Assembly (NCBI RefSeq): GCF_900010725.2
Contig: NZ_LR734829.1
Coordinates: 1 to 64,000, forward strand
Origin: Planktothrix serta PCC 8927
GTDB taxonomy: Bacteria; Cyanobacteriota; Cyanobacteriia; Cyanobacteriales; Microcoleaceae
DNA: 64,000 nucleotides
Direction: 5' to 3'
A program made the position numbers and the translations under genes. A model generated the notes under the pieces. It worked only from the letters and a program-made list of their open reading frames with translations. It was not told where the DNA came from and ran no database searches. Positions 22,842 to 31,729 of the stretch are shown here, piece after piece; position 1 is the stretch's first letter, and each line of letters begins with the position of its first letter.

Positions 22842-23075
22842 TTAAGTGGTACTAGGAAGATTTGTTGGGTTAGGGTCAGAAGAACTGGGAACGTAAGACT
22901 CAGCCGAACTGGGAGCCACGCCGCCAGCACCATTGGGACTTTTTCCTTCGGCGGCATTTTTTGCTTCTTCTTGAGTAATGGTAGGATTACTATGAATGGC
23001 GGCGGCTCTCGCGCCTGGATTTTCGGCAACCTCTTGGGGTAAAGTCTTTGAATCTTCAGTTTGATTTTGACTCAT
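22842..23075 (-). CDS. Small disordered hypothetical protein
   Basis: 77 aa with a strong ribosome-binding site (TTAGGAG, about 6 nt before the ATG), which decides in favour of this frame over the overlapping one. The protein is polar and low in hydrophobics: MSQNQTEDSKTLPQEVAENP, then TITQEEAKNAAEGKSPNGAG and a Ser/Pro/Thr-rich end. It looks intrinsically disordered. It is divergent from crtO, with which it shares a 176-bp promoter gap. Function unknown. Confidence 0.6.
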   Translation of the reverse strand: MSQNQTEDSKTLPQEVAENPGARAAAIHSNPTITQEEAKNAAEGKSPNGAGGVAPSSAESYVPSSSDPNPTNLPSTT

Positions 23076-23251
23076 CTTTTTCTCCTAATTATAGATCAAA
23101 TTTTTAGTGTCTTTTTACTAATATAATGATCTTAAATAAATCATCCTTCTTCCAAAAGATATAAATTTTCCTCTATATTTTACTTGAGGGACTATGAAAG
23201 AGTAGAATCTATTGATAAACTAAACCCAGTGATCAATACTGGGGTTTTCTG

Positions 23252-24943
23252 ATGTCTACTTATGATGTGATTATAATTGGTGCAGGTCATAATGGGTTAG
23301 TTTGTGCGGCTTATCTTCTCAAAGCCGGATATAGTGTTTTGCTGTTAGAAAAACGTCCCGTTCCTGGGGGGGCGGCTACCACAGAAGAAGTTATCCCTAA
23401 AGAAGCACCTGGATTTAAGTTTAACCTCTGTGCTATTGATCATGAATTTATCCATCTTGGCCCCATTGTTCAGGAATTAGAATTAACAAAATATGGTTTA
23501 GAGTATTTATATTGTGACCCCGTTGTGTTTTGTCCGCATCCCGATGGACGGTATTTTTTAGCTCATCGTTCCGTTGAAAAAACCTGTGCAGAAATAGCTC
23601 GATATAGTGAACGGGATGCTCAAAAATATAAAGAATTTGTTGAATATTGGCAACGAATTATGAGTGCTGTTAGTCCTTTATTTAATGCGCCTCCAACTGC
23701 AATTCTTGATATTGCTAAAAACTTTGATTCTGATTCCTTTAGGGATTTATTAGCCGTTTTTGGAGGAACGGATAAAATCTTAGATTTTGTTAGAACCATG
23801 TTAATTAGTCCAGAGGATTTAGTTAATGAATGGTTTGATACCGAAATTGTTAAAGCACCTTTAGCAAGATTAGCCGCAGAAATTGGCGCTCCTCCTTCTC
23901 AAAAAGGTATTTCTGTGGGGGCGAGTATGTTAGCCATGCGTCATCATCCGGGGATGTCTCGCCCTCGTGGGGGTACAGGCGCGTTGACTCAAGCCTTAGT
24001 CAATTTAGTTAAACATTTAGGGGGCGTTATTCTAACCGAAACTCCGGTGCAAAAACTATTAATTGATAACGGTCGTGTGGTTGGCGTGAGAGTATCAGAA
24101 ATTCAAGAATATCGAGCTAAACGGGGAGTGATTTCTAATATTGATGCTCGACGGTTATTTTTACAATGTGTGGATGCGGGAGATATAGACGCAGCCGACC
24201 CAAATTTGCGAGAACGATTAGATCGCAAAATGATTAATAATAATGAAACAATCCTTAAAATTGATTGTGCTTTATCGGAACCTTTACGATTTGATGCTTA
24301 TAATCATCAAGATAGTTATTTAATTGGATCAGTGTTAATTGCTGATTCTGTTAATCATGTTGAAAAAGCCCATAATTTATGTACGGTTGGGGAAATTCCT
24401 GATCATGATCCTTCTGTTTATTTAGTCGTCCCAACGGTATTAGATCCTTCTATGGCTCCTGAAGGAAAACATACCTTATGGATTGAATTTTTTGCCCCTT
24501 ATCAAATAGCTGGAGCCGAAGGAACGGGGTTAAATGGAACCGGATGGACGGATGAGTTAAAATATAAAGTAGCTGATCGGGTGCTGGATAAAATTGCTGA
24601 ATACGCTCCTAATCTCAAGCATTCAATTTTAGCGCGGCGGGTGGAAAGTCCGGCGGAATTAGGAGAACGGTTAGGATCTTATAAAGGTAATTGTTATCAT
24701 CTTGATATGACCTTAGATCAGATGATTTTTTTCCGTCCCCTGCCGGAATTGGCGAATTATACCACCCCCATTCAAGGTTTATTTTTAACGGGTGCAGGGA
24801 CTCATCCCGGCGGTTCAATTTCAGGGATGCCGGGGCGCAATTGTGCTCGTGTATTTATTCAGGCGCAAAAACCGTTTCATCAAGTCTTAAAACAGACTCA
24901 AAATTCCCTCAAGTCTGTTTGGCAGTCTCTAGGACAGCATTAA
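23252..24943 (+). CDS. crtO: Beta-carotene ketolase CrtO (phytoene-desaturase-like FAD enzyme)
   Basis: 563 aa. The N-terminal dinucleotide-binding motif is VIIIGAGHNGLVCAAYLL, followed by GGAATTEE. The protein matches my memory of Synechocystis CrtO closely along its whole length: NLCAIDHEFIHLGPIVQEL, YSERDAQKYKEFVEYW, EWFDTEIVKAPLARLAAEIGAPPSQKG, VISNIDARRLFLQ, NNNETILKIDCALSEP, and the end TGAGTHPGGSISGMPGRNCARVF. CrtO adds 4-keto groups to beta-carotene to make echinenone and canthaxanthin. It acts at the membrane and is monocistronic here. Confidence 0.88.
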   Translation: MSTYDVIIIGAGHNGLVCAAYLLKAGYSVLLLEKRPVPGGAATTEEVIPKEAPGFKFNLCAIDHEFIHLGPIVQELELTKYGLEYLYCDPVVFCPHPDGRYFLAHRSVEKTCAEIARYSERDAQKYKEFVEYWQRIMSAVSPLFNAPPTAILDIAKNFDSDSFRDLLAVFGGTDKILDFVRTMLISPEDLVNEWFDTEIVKAPLARLAAEIGAPPSQKGISVGASMLAMRHHPGMSRPRGGTGALTQALVNLVKHLGGVILTETPVQKLLIDNGRVVGVRVSEIQEYRAKRGVISNIDARRLFLQCVDAGDIDAADPNLRERLDRKMINNNETILKIDCALSEPLRFDAYNHQDSYLIGSVLIADSVNHVEKAHNLCTVGEIPDHDPSVYLVVPTVLDPSMAPEGKHTLWIEFFAPYQIAGAEGTGLNGTGWTDELKYKVADRVLDKIAEYAPNLKHSILARRVESPAELGERLGSYKGNCYHLDMTLDQMIFFRPLPELANYTTPIQGLFLTGAGTHPGGSISGMPGRNCARVFIQAQKPFHQVLKQTQNSLKSVWQSLGQH

Positions 24944-25400
24944 CAATGGGAATCTATTTAAGTAGCATTTAATTCAGTGTTTTTGAGGGTTAAAGTTAAT
25001 CGCTGACTTGATGCCAAATTCTAGGATAACGATTAAATTGAGGTTTGAGCGATGAGGTGATTAAAAATAGCGATCGCTCAATTCTCCCAAACTTTACAAT
25101 ACAAGTATTCTTTTATACTTTTTGTTGTAGAAAATACTGATAGGATAATTTGCCAAAACCCTGATAATCCTGATCAGAAATTTTCTTTTGGTAATAACAT
25201 TAGTCTGAGTCTCTCGGTGGATAAAAATTAAAGGATTACCCCGTCTCCACTTTGAGTTATCAGAAAAATGGGTTTAAAACCCCTAATACCTAGTTAGGCT
25301 TTATATTAGGTTGTCTATTGACCTCTGATTGTGCTACTATTTGCGGTAACAGGAAAGGTAAATAACCTGTCTAAAAACCTAGTTGCCTAACAGCAAAACG
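24944..25400. other. Intergenic region downstream of crtO
   Basis: About 450 bp with no supportable gene. It contains one HIP1 site (about 25070) and an AT-rich stretch. Short inverted pieces such as CCTAGTTAGG near 25290 are too weak to annotate. Confidence 0.3.
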
Positions 25401-25675
25401 CGCTCACCTTGACAATTGAATCTATAGGGTTCTACTGCACAGTTCTAGTTTCCCCAGCAGTGGGTAAAAGATTCGTGGGTACTAGACAGCCAGTTTTTTG
25501 AAACAAATTTGTTTCAAGTCAAAAAAGAACTCGCAGTAATGCGAATAGGGTAGGGCATATCCGAATTTACGCAAGGGCGTGAATCCCACCTCTGGTTAAA
25601 GCACTGCAAGGTACTTTGATTAAGTGGTTTCGTTGAACCAAGAATCCATAAGCCTTCAGGCTGGGGAGTGTCAAA
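25401..25675 (+). mobile_element. Probable IS200/IS605-family right-end remnant (omega-RNA-like non-coding segment)
   Basis: The stretch near 25636-25675 (GAACCAAGAATCC, then the small hairpin AGCC-TTCA-GGCT, then GGGGAGTGTCAA) has the form of the right end of cyanobacterial IS200/IS605 elements, where the TnpB guide RNA is encoded. Upstream lies a perfect 20-bp palindrome TTGAAACAAATTTGTTTCAA (25498-25517). No tnpA or tnpB coding sequence is present. The identification comes from memory of these ends, and the left boundary is arbitrary. Confidence 0.35.
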
Positions 25676-25712
25676 ACAGAGGTATAGTTATAAACCCTTA
25701 ATCATAAATCCC

Positions 25713-26252
25713 ATGAAGCCAACAGAACACAGTCCCACCTCGGTTTTAATGAGTCCTCGTGAACTGTTAGATCGTTATGCAGCAGGAAAACGGGGTTTTA
25801 TTGGGGTAAATTTGCAAGGTGCGGATTTACGCGGCGCGGTATTAAAAAGTATTTTACTTTGGCAAACTAATCTTAAATCAGCCAATTTAAGTGGGGCAGA
25901 TTTAAGTAATTCTCATTTATTTGCTAACTTAATTCAAACCAATTTAAGTGGGGCAGATTTGTCGAGTGCTAAACTAATTTATGCCGATTTAAGAAAAGCA
26001 GATTTAACCTGTGCTAAATTATTTAAAACGAATTTGAAAGGGGCAGATTTAAGAGGAGCAGATTTAAGAGGGGCTAAATTAATTTATACGGATCTGGAGG
26101 ATGCTAATTTAAAAGGCGCTAATTTAAAAGGGGTAATTTTCTTTGCTGTTAATTTGAATCAAGCCAATTTAGCGGGAACTGATTTGAGCCAAACCACATT
26201 TATTAAAACCGAGACTACATCGGCTATTTTATCAGAACCAGAAGCAAACTGA
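25713..26252 (+). CDS. Pentapeptide-repeat protein
   Basis: 179 aa from the ATG at 25713. A GTG 15 codons upstream (25668) lies inside the conserved IS-like end and is rejected. After a short N-terminal helix (SPRELLDRYAAGKRGF), residues about 45-165 are consecutive A(D/N)LXX pentapeptides (GADLRGAVLKS, ANLSGADLSNS, ADLRGADLRGAKL), which fold as a right-handed quadrilateral beta helix. The function of such solo repeat proteins is usually unknown. It is similar in repeat style to the C-terminus of the J-domain protein at 2722. Confidence 0.8.
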   Translation: MKPTEHSPTSVLMSPRELLDRYAAGKRGFIGVNLQGADLRGAVLKSILLWQTNLKSANLSGADLSNSHLFANLIQTNLSGADLSSAKLIYADLRKADLTCAKLFKTNLKGADLRGADLRGAKLIYTDLEDANLKGANLKGVIFFAVNLNQANLAGTDLSQTTFIKTETTSAILSEPEAN

Positions 26253-26304
26253 AAACCCAATATCTGAGGATTCAAACCGTTAGTTTTTGTATAATAGATT
26301 ATTG

Positions 26305-26436
26305 TCAGGGACATTGATCAAAGCGATGTTCAAAGATTGTAAAAGTGGGGGTTATAATCTTGAAGGATCTAAAGCATCAGTTGAACGCTTAACTCGTCTT
26401 GTTTTGTTGGTAGCGATCGCCTATACATTTTTATAA
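26305..26436 (+). pseudogene. IS4-family transposase C-terminal fragment
   Basis: One frame reads GTLIKAMFKDCKSGGYNLEG and continues SKASVERLTRLVLLVAIAYT before a stop at 26434. The (E/K)AMFKDCK.GGYNLE block followed by RL.RL.LL.AIAY is typical of the C-terminal part of IS4-type DDE transposases, including the Glu of the YREK-like region nearby. Everything upstream of it is missing, so it is a relic. Confidence 0.6.
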
Positions 26437-26919
26437 ACACCGTAAGCATTAACTGATACTATTCCCCGATCTATTTTGCCCACACTTCCCAAGTATTGTC
26501 GGGTGTAATACTTCGCTGCTCTATCAGAGGAAATGTATTCGGCAATACATTTCCTTGAGCCTTTCAGCTGAGAAAAACCCGATCTCCTGGAGCGATCGCA
26601 AAACTTTTCGGTCTACTGAAAGTAGACTATTGAAAGCGAATCGCCACCGAGGGGGGAATGCCAAGCTTGACATCAACCACAATATCTTTAAAGATATCAA
26701 TGTAAACATCTAAGAGAACATCATTCCATTGTTTAGCAAGTAAGATGGCATTGACGAGATTGTTTCATGGTATGAGGATTTTGGAGTTTATCCGTCGTAT
26801 GATAGTGAATTAAGCAAAATAAAGGTTGTTATTCTTATTGGTATACAATTTAGCTAGGAGAATTTACATTCTCTTAGAATTGGGCTGTTTTTTCTGGCAA
26901 ATTTAGACTATTAATAGCT
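26437..26919. other. Degraded intergenic region at the left border of the biosynthetic block
   Basis: It contains a perfect 12-bp inverted repeat, AGGAAATGTATT/AATACATTTCCT (26528-26555), with a CGGC loop. On the minus strand (about 26638-26755) a short coherent frame ends in DIVVDVKLGIPPSVAIRFQ without a start. This looks like a broken gene tail, but I do not recognise it. No intact gene is seen. Confidence 0.35.
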
Positions 26920-28239
26920 ATGGAATGTGAAAATCAAATTATGTCTTTCATTCGTGAATTCCGTACTTTTCTTCTGTTTTGGTTAGGTCAATCCCTATCT
27001 GAAGTTGGAACACGCTTGACGGGATTTGGTTTAGGTATCTGGGTTTACCAAACCACTCATACAGTGACCCAATTAAGTTTAGTGTTATTTTTTACTACCT
27101 TACCAGGTGTTCTCATTACGCCATTTGTGGGTGTTATAGTAGACAAATGGCATCGCAAAACCACAATTATATTGAGTGAAATAGGAGCATCTATTATTAC
27201 ACTCACACTGGCTTTACTCCTATGGACTGACAATCTACAACTTTGGCATACTTATATAGCTGCATTTTTTACATCAGTCTGTGGTTCTTTTCAGATGACA
27301 GCAAAAGCTGCTGCTTTACCAATGATGGTTCCTAGGGAACAGATTGGCAGAGCTAACGGTTTGATACAATTTAGTTCAGCAGTAGGACAGCTAGCGGCAC
27401 CAGTCTTAGCAGGTGTGATTATCGTCAATTTACAGCTTCAAGGTCTACTGCTCATTGATTTTGCTAGCTACTTTATCGGATTATTAACATTATCAATCAT
27501 TAACATTCCCCAGCCAGAGCCTAAAATGATATCAAAAACGGGAATAATGGCTGTTATTTATGACATTATTTATGGTTGGGAAAATATTTCTTCACGCCTT
27601 ATTTTAAAAATAATATTAATATTTATGACGCTTGTTTCCCTAATTAATGGGATGACGACAGTCTTAATTAATCCTCTGATATTATCTTTTGCCACAGCGA
27701 CAACTTTTGGTAGTGTCATGTCAGTTGCTGGCTGTGGAATGGTTGCTGGTAGCATTGTTATGAGTGTCTGGGGAGGAGAGAAAAAATCTGTTTCTTCCTT
27801 GTTTTTGTTTTCTGCGTTAAATGGTATTGCTTTGATGATTGCAGGCTTAAGACCATCTATCTGGCTGATTACTTTAGGGATATCGCTTTCATTCTTTACC
27901 CTGCCTATTGTCTTAAGTACGAATAATACAATTTGGCAAAATAGTATAGAGCCAAGCGTTCAGGGGCGTGTGCTAGCGTTGTTCTACACTATCACGGGCT
28001 TAGGGTCAGCTTTGGGTAATCTTAGTGCCAGTCCACTAGCTGATGCAATTTTAGAACCTATGCTGCGATCGAATGGTATACTTGCTCCCACTATCGGTAA
28101 ACTCATTGGCACTGGTGCAGGCCGAGGTATTGGACTTCTGCTAATAACAGAAGGTTTACTGATGTTAATCGTATCACTTAGTTTGTACAGTTATTTTTAT
28201 TTTCGACACTCAGAAGAATATGGGTTTGAAACAGTATAA
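26920..28239 (+). CDS. MFS exporter (EntS-like), probable glycolipopeptide export
   Basis: 439 aa with about 12 hydrophobic helices. The MFS loop 2-3 signature is VGVIVDKWHRKTTII. The N-terminus could also be the ATG at 26941 (MSFIREFRTFLLFW). It belongs to the enterobactin-exporter-like drug:H+ antiporter group. It is clearly paralogous to the MFS gene at 55914: both share the LGQ..S....TGF, GRA.G.[IV]Q and PLAD.I.EP.........GKLIG.G.GRGIGLL landmarks. It begins a plus-strand block with a glycosyltransferase and an acyltransferase, so it probably exports the product or an intermediate of the NRPS cluster. Confidence 0.85.
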   Translation: MECENQIMSFIREFRTFLLFWLGQSLSEVGTRLTGFGLGIWVYQTTHTVTQLSLVLFFTTLPGVLITPFVGVIVDKWHRKTTIILSEIGASIITLTLALLLWTDNLQLWHTYIAAFFTSVCGSFQMTAKAAALPMMVPREQIGRANGLIQFSSAVGQLAAPVLAGVIIVNLQLQGLLLIDFASYFIGLLTLSIINIPQPEPKMISKTGIMAVIYDIIYGWENISSRLILKIILIFMTLVSLINGMTTVLINPLILSFATATTFGSVMSVAGCGMVAGSIVMSVWGGEKKSVSSLFLFSALNGIALMIAGLRPSIWLITLGISLSFFTLPIVLSTNNTIWQNSIEPSVQGRVLALFYTITGLGSALGNLSASPLADAILEPMLRSNGILAPTIGKLIGTGAGRGIGLLLITEGLLMLIVSLSLYSYFYFRHSEEYGFETV

Positions 28240-28270
28240 TTAACCCTAAAAGTTGAATAAAGAAGCAGCA

Positions 28271-29911
28271 ATGGTTCAATCACAGTTAGGAATCAAGACC
28301 CATCCTTCAATTCTACTAAAAGTCATAGTACTCATTCTCATCGGATTAGGGTTATTTTTTCACTTTGCTCATTTAGGCCAAAAGTTTTACTGTGGCGATG
28401 AAACCTGGACATCCGTAGCAATTTCTGGTCATACTCTGGTAGAGATACAACAGGAACTCGCCCAACACCAAGACCTCATACCTATTACAGCATTACAAAA
28501 ATATCAACACCTAAACCCCGATCAAAATGTGTTTGATACTGTGAATTATTTAATCACTTCTGACCCACAACATCCACCTCTCTACTATGTCCTGGTGAGA
28601 TTATGGGCGCAAATCTTTGGAGATTCACCTGCTGGGGTAAGGAGTTTATCAGTTATCCTAAGTTTACTGATATTTCCCAGTGCGTATTGGCTCTGTGTAG
28701 AAATGTTTGAATCTGCGGTTGTGGGGTGGATAGCAATGGCCTTGATAGCTGTTTCTCCCTTACAGCTTTTCTTGGCTCAAGAAGCACGTCAATATGGTTT
28801 ATGGATGGTGGAGATTCTCCTATCTAGTGCTACTTTACTACGAGCCGTTAAGCAGAAAGGAAAAGTAAACTGGATTGCCTATACACTCACATTGACTCTG
28901 GGATTATACACTCATTTATTCACAATTTTAGTGATGATTGCTCATGGTATTTATGTCATTATTGAACAACAGTTTCGTTTCACAAAAACTTTGTTGAACT
29001 ATTTACTATTTACCAGTGGAGCCTTACTTATGTTTGTGCCCTGGCTAGTTGTCCTGATAACTTACATTCATACAGCAGTTCAACAAACTTCAGGCTGGTC
29101 AATCAGGTTTGTCGAAAATCCCTTTGAGTTAATAGCTATTTTTTTGATTCGGATTGCTCGAACATTTTTTGATTTTAATTTGACTTCTTCAGATCTGGGT
29201 ATGGGTATAAGTTTTGCTCTAGAAGGATCTATGATTTACACTATTTTTGCTTTGGTATTGAGTTTAGTTTTGGTAAGTTATTTGATAGCTTTTTTAGTAA
29301 AATCATCGATCAATAAAAATTGGATACTTCTTGCTTTAGTTGGTGGATTGCCTGCTACATTATTAATTATCGCTGACTTGTTTTTGGGAGGAATACGTTC
29401 GCTTCAAATTCGTTATCAATTACCTTTGTGTTTGAGTCTAGAAATTCTTACAGCTTACTTTATAGCTTACCTCTTTTTCCAAGAGCAAGAAGCAATTTTA
29501 GGGAAAAGAATTAGTCAAATTGCCTTAGCAATACTGTTGACAGTTGGACTGATTTCTGATGTCAAGTTTTTTCAATCTGAAAATTGGTGGACGCAAACCT
29601 CTGGAAAATTTATTACTGAGACAGCTTTGGTTATTAACAATTCAGAAAATTCCTTATTGGTAATAAATCCATCTCCTGTTAATTTGGGAGGAATACTAGC
29701 TTTAAGCAATTACTTGTCAAAAGTTGATTTGTTGCCAGTCGTAAATGATGTTTTTCAGCCTATTCCTCAAGATTATACCCAGATTTTCTTTATGCAACAT
29801 AACAATAGCTTATTTCAGCAAATAGAGCAAGATAAAAATTATGCTCTAAAGGTAATAGTTGTATTTCCTATAGAGCCAGGAGGTTTATGGCAATTTACAA
29901 AAATAAGTTAA
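28271..29911 (+). CDS. Integral membrane glycosyltransferase, GT39/ArnT-like (PMT_2 family)
   Basis: 546 aa from the ATG at 28271; the frame extends to a TTG at 28253. There are about 10-12 membrane segments. The first external loop holds the acidic catalytic signature YCGDETWTS, as in PMT/ArnT enzymes that use polyprenyl-phosphate sugars. The next loop has DPQHPPLYYVLVRLWAQIFGDSPAGVRSLS, the conserved HPPLYY block of the family. It starts 31 bp after the MFS gene and is followed by an acyltransferase. In the cluster context it probably attaches a sugar to the lipopeptide on the outer face of the membrane. Confidence 0.82.
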   Translation: MVQSQLGIKTHPSILLKVIVLILIGLGLFFHFAHLGQKFYCGDETWTSVAISGHTLVEIQQELAQHQDLIPITALQKYQHLNPDQNVFDTVNYLITSDPQHPPLYYVLVRLWAQIFGDSPAGVRSLSVILSLLIFPSAYWLCVEMFESAVVGWIAMALIAVSPLQLFLAQEARQYGLWMVEILLSSATLLRAVKQKGKVNWIAYTLTLTLGLYTHLFTILVMIAHGIYVIIEQQFRFTKTLLNYLLFTSGALLMFVPWLVVLITYIHTAVQQTSGWSIRFVENPFELIAIFLIRIARTFFDFNLTSSDLGMGISFALEGSMIYTIFALVLSLVLVSYLIAFLVKSSINKNWILLALVGGLPATLLIIADLFLGGIRSLQIRYQLPLCLSLEILTAYFIAYLFFQEQEAILGKRISQIALAILLTVGLISDVKFFQSENWWTQTSGKFITETALVINNSENSLLVINPSPVNLGGILALSNYLSKVDLLPVVNDVFQPIPQDYTQIFFMQHNNSLFQQIEQDKNYALKVIVVFPIEPGGLWQFTKIS

Positions 29912-29959
29912 TTTTGAATAATTTATTTAGCTTTGTCCTTTTAAAGGACTACGAAATCA

Positions 29960-31072
29960 ATGGCTATACTTCAGGGCAAATATTGGTTGGGTGGGGATGT
30001 AATTAGGGTATTAGCCATTTGGGGAGTCATGTTTATTCATGTCGTCCAAGTAGGCTTATACAATCCAACTGAAATAGGCTGGTCTTGGTGGTCTATCAAT
30101 GTCACTCAGAGCCTTTTTATTTGGGCAGTTCCAGCGTTTTTCATTATCAGTGGAATGCTTTTAATGGGGTTCCAAAACAATCAAGAAACCTGGTCTGATT
30201 TTTATCGAAAACGCCTCCCAAAGGTGGGAATTCCTTTGATCGTTTGGGGCTCTATCTATATGCCATTGGAATTCCGTTGGAATCTCTCCAAAACCCCTAC
30301 TGAGATTTGGCACGATTTTTGGATCGGCCAAATCTCATGGCATCTTTACTTCCTATTAGCAATCATCGGTTTATATCTGTTAACACCTTGGCTGCGGTTA
30401 TGGTTAGCTAAATTATCCCAAACTCAACAGGCTTTTGCGATCGCAGGTATCTTCACTTTGATGGCCATCTTGGAAATTTTCCAGGTAATGAACGGTATTT
30501 TCCTCTGGAACATTGCCACCCAATGGATACCTGATTTGGGATACTACCTATTCGGATATTATTTTATCCGGTATCAATCTGAGCGAATTCCCATCATTCA
30601 ATATCTTTGTTTATTTTTCATCGGTCTTTTAGGTAATGTAAGCGGAAAATACGTTGAGTGTATTACCACCACTCATTCAAATGGCTATTTTTACAGCACC
30701 AATTACAACAGCGTGAGTACTATTCCTCTAGCGATCGGATGTTTTGGTATCTTAGTTTACATCACTGAATCTGTTTCGGAACAAAATCTGGTAGTTAAGT
30801 GGTGCAAATTTTTAACTCCCAGCGTATTTGGGATCTATTTAATTCATGTTCTTATTTTAAGAGAGCTACACTACAGCTTGGCAATTCCTTTTTCAACCAA
30901 CGCATTGACAGGTTTAATCGAAACTGCTTTACTATTTCCTTTATGTCTATTTTGTGTTTATTTACTGGGTTTAATTCCTTTTGGAGATTCGATTGTAGGC
31001 TTTAACACTTTGTCTTTTTTAAGACATGGCGGAAACAGGATGAAGTCGCCTCCGTACTTTACGAACACTTAA
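29960..31072 (+). CDS. Acyltransferase-3 (OafA-like) membrane protein, probable sugar O-acetyltransferase
   Basis: 370 aa with about 10 transmembrane helices. The opening WLGGDVIRVLAIWGVMFIHV contains the conserved Arg and His of the AT3 family, and FIWAVPAFFIISGMLLMGF is the next block. These proteins move acetyl groups onto sugars or glycans. Hassallidins are known to carry acetylated sugars, so acetylating the glycolipopeptide is the natural inference. The last about 15 residues (GGNRMKSPPYFTNT) look non-homologous and may be read from the transposon remnant that follows. Confidence 0.8.
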   Translation: MAILQGKYWLGGDVIRVLAIWGVMFIHVVQVGLYNPTEIGWSWWSINVTQSLFIWAVPAFFIISGMLLMGFQNNQETWSDFYRKRLPKVGIPLIVWGSIYMPLEFRWNLSKTPTEIWHDFWIGQISWHLYFLLAIIGLYLLTPWLRLWLAKLSQTQQAFAIAGIFTLMAILEIFQVMNGIFLWNIATQWIPDLGYYLFGYYFIRYQSERIPIIQYLCLFFIGLLGNVSGKYVECITTTHSNGYFYSTNYNSVSTIPLAIGCFGILVYITESVSEQNLVVKWCKFLTPSVFGIYLIHVLILRELHYSLAIPFSTNALTGLIETALLFPLCLFCVYLLGLIPFGDSIVGFNTLSFLRHGGNRMKSPPYFTNT

Positions 31073-31130
31073 ACCTAGACGGAATCATCTTTATTGGCAT
31101 AGTCAAATCAATAAAGCTCTTGCGAAAGTA

Positions 31131-31683
31131 ATTCAAGATTGTTCTTTTGGTTGGTGAATGTGGTAGTAATAATGCTAATCATTATATTTTTAAACAAGAT
31201 TTACAAAAGTTAGTTGATGAAATTGGAATTGAGATCCGAATTGCTCATTACCCTCCCTATACATCTAATATGAAATTCTTAAATGTTTGCTACAAATACT
31301 TGATCGGGTGGCTAATCAATTTTTTCTATCCCCTATTCCCTATTTTCTTTTCCCCCTGTTCCCTGTTCCCTGTTCCCTGTTCCCTTGCCATCTGTAGCAC
31401 TAATTTAAGGATTTCATATAAATATAATCCCATTGAACATCGACTTTTTCCTCATCTAACTCGAGCTTGTCAAGGAGTGATTTTTACCAGTCTCGGTTTG
31501 GTCAAAACTCTCATGGAAAAAACTCGCACCAATACGGGGCTATCTGTCGTTGTCAATGTCGTTGATCAAGTCTATCAAACGGGTCGAAAGGTAACTGATC
31601 ATTTCAAAAAAACTCTGAAAATTGTTTTTGATGAATATTTACCCAAATGGAACTATCGAGCCGTACCTCAACTCACTCATTAA
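31131..31683 (+). pseudogene. ISAzo13-type transposase C-terminal remnant, interrupted by a MITE
   Basis: The frame reads LVGECGSNNANHYIFKQDLQ, then GIEIRIAHYPPYTS, a 51-codon inserted segment, then KYNPIEHRLFPHLTRACQGV and a conserved tail (LVKTLMEKTRTNTGLSVVVN, KWNYRAVPQ). NPIEHRLFPH is the catalytic-Glu block of ISAzo13-family DDE transposases. The N-terminal two thirds are missing, with a stop just upstream at about 31128, and the conserved Asp of the middle block reads ECG. It is not functional. It lies between the tailoring block and the 3' end of NRPS3. Confidence 0.75.
31266..31421. mobile_element. 150-bp heptamer-repeat MITE, copy B, with TAA target duplication
   Basis: The element spans 31269-31418. 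The termini are TATGAAATTCTTAAAT and its inverted copy ATTTAAGGATTTCATA (15 of 16 match). TAA flanks it on both sides (31266-31268 and 31419-31421). Removing the element plus one TAA restores the transposase codons for YTSKYNPIEH. The interior carries CCTGTTCCCTGTTCCC heptamer repeats. It is the reverse complement of the truncated copy at 1-141. Confidence 0.88.
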
Positions 31684-31729
31684 TCCATTTATTGATTTTT
31701 CATTCCTTAGTCTAGAAGAACGATTATTA

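Noticed and set aside
22766-23029. 87-aa minus-strand frame overlapping the disordered small gene
   Set aside because: The overlapping 77-aa frame starts directly behind a strong AGGAG, while this one has no ribosome-binding site and runs into the hairpin.
26524-26709. 61-aa minus-strand open frame
   Set aside because: It lies across a palindrome and IS debris, has no ribosome-binding site and unconvincing composition; another frame there gives the only coherent peptide.
31147-31683. Intact 178-aa transposase gene
   Set aside because: It lacks the N-terminal two thirds of the family and contains a 51-codon MITE insertion, so it is a remnant.
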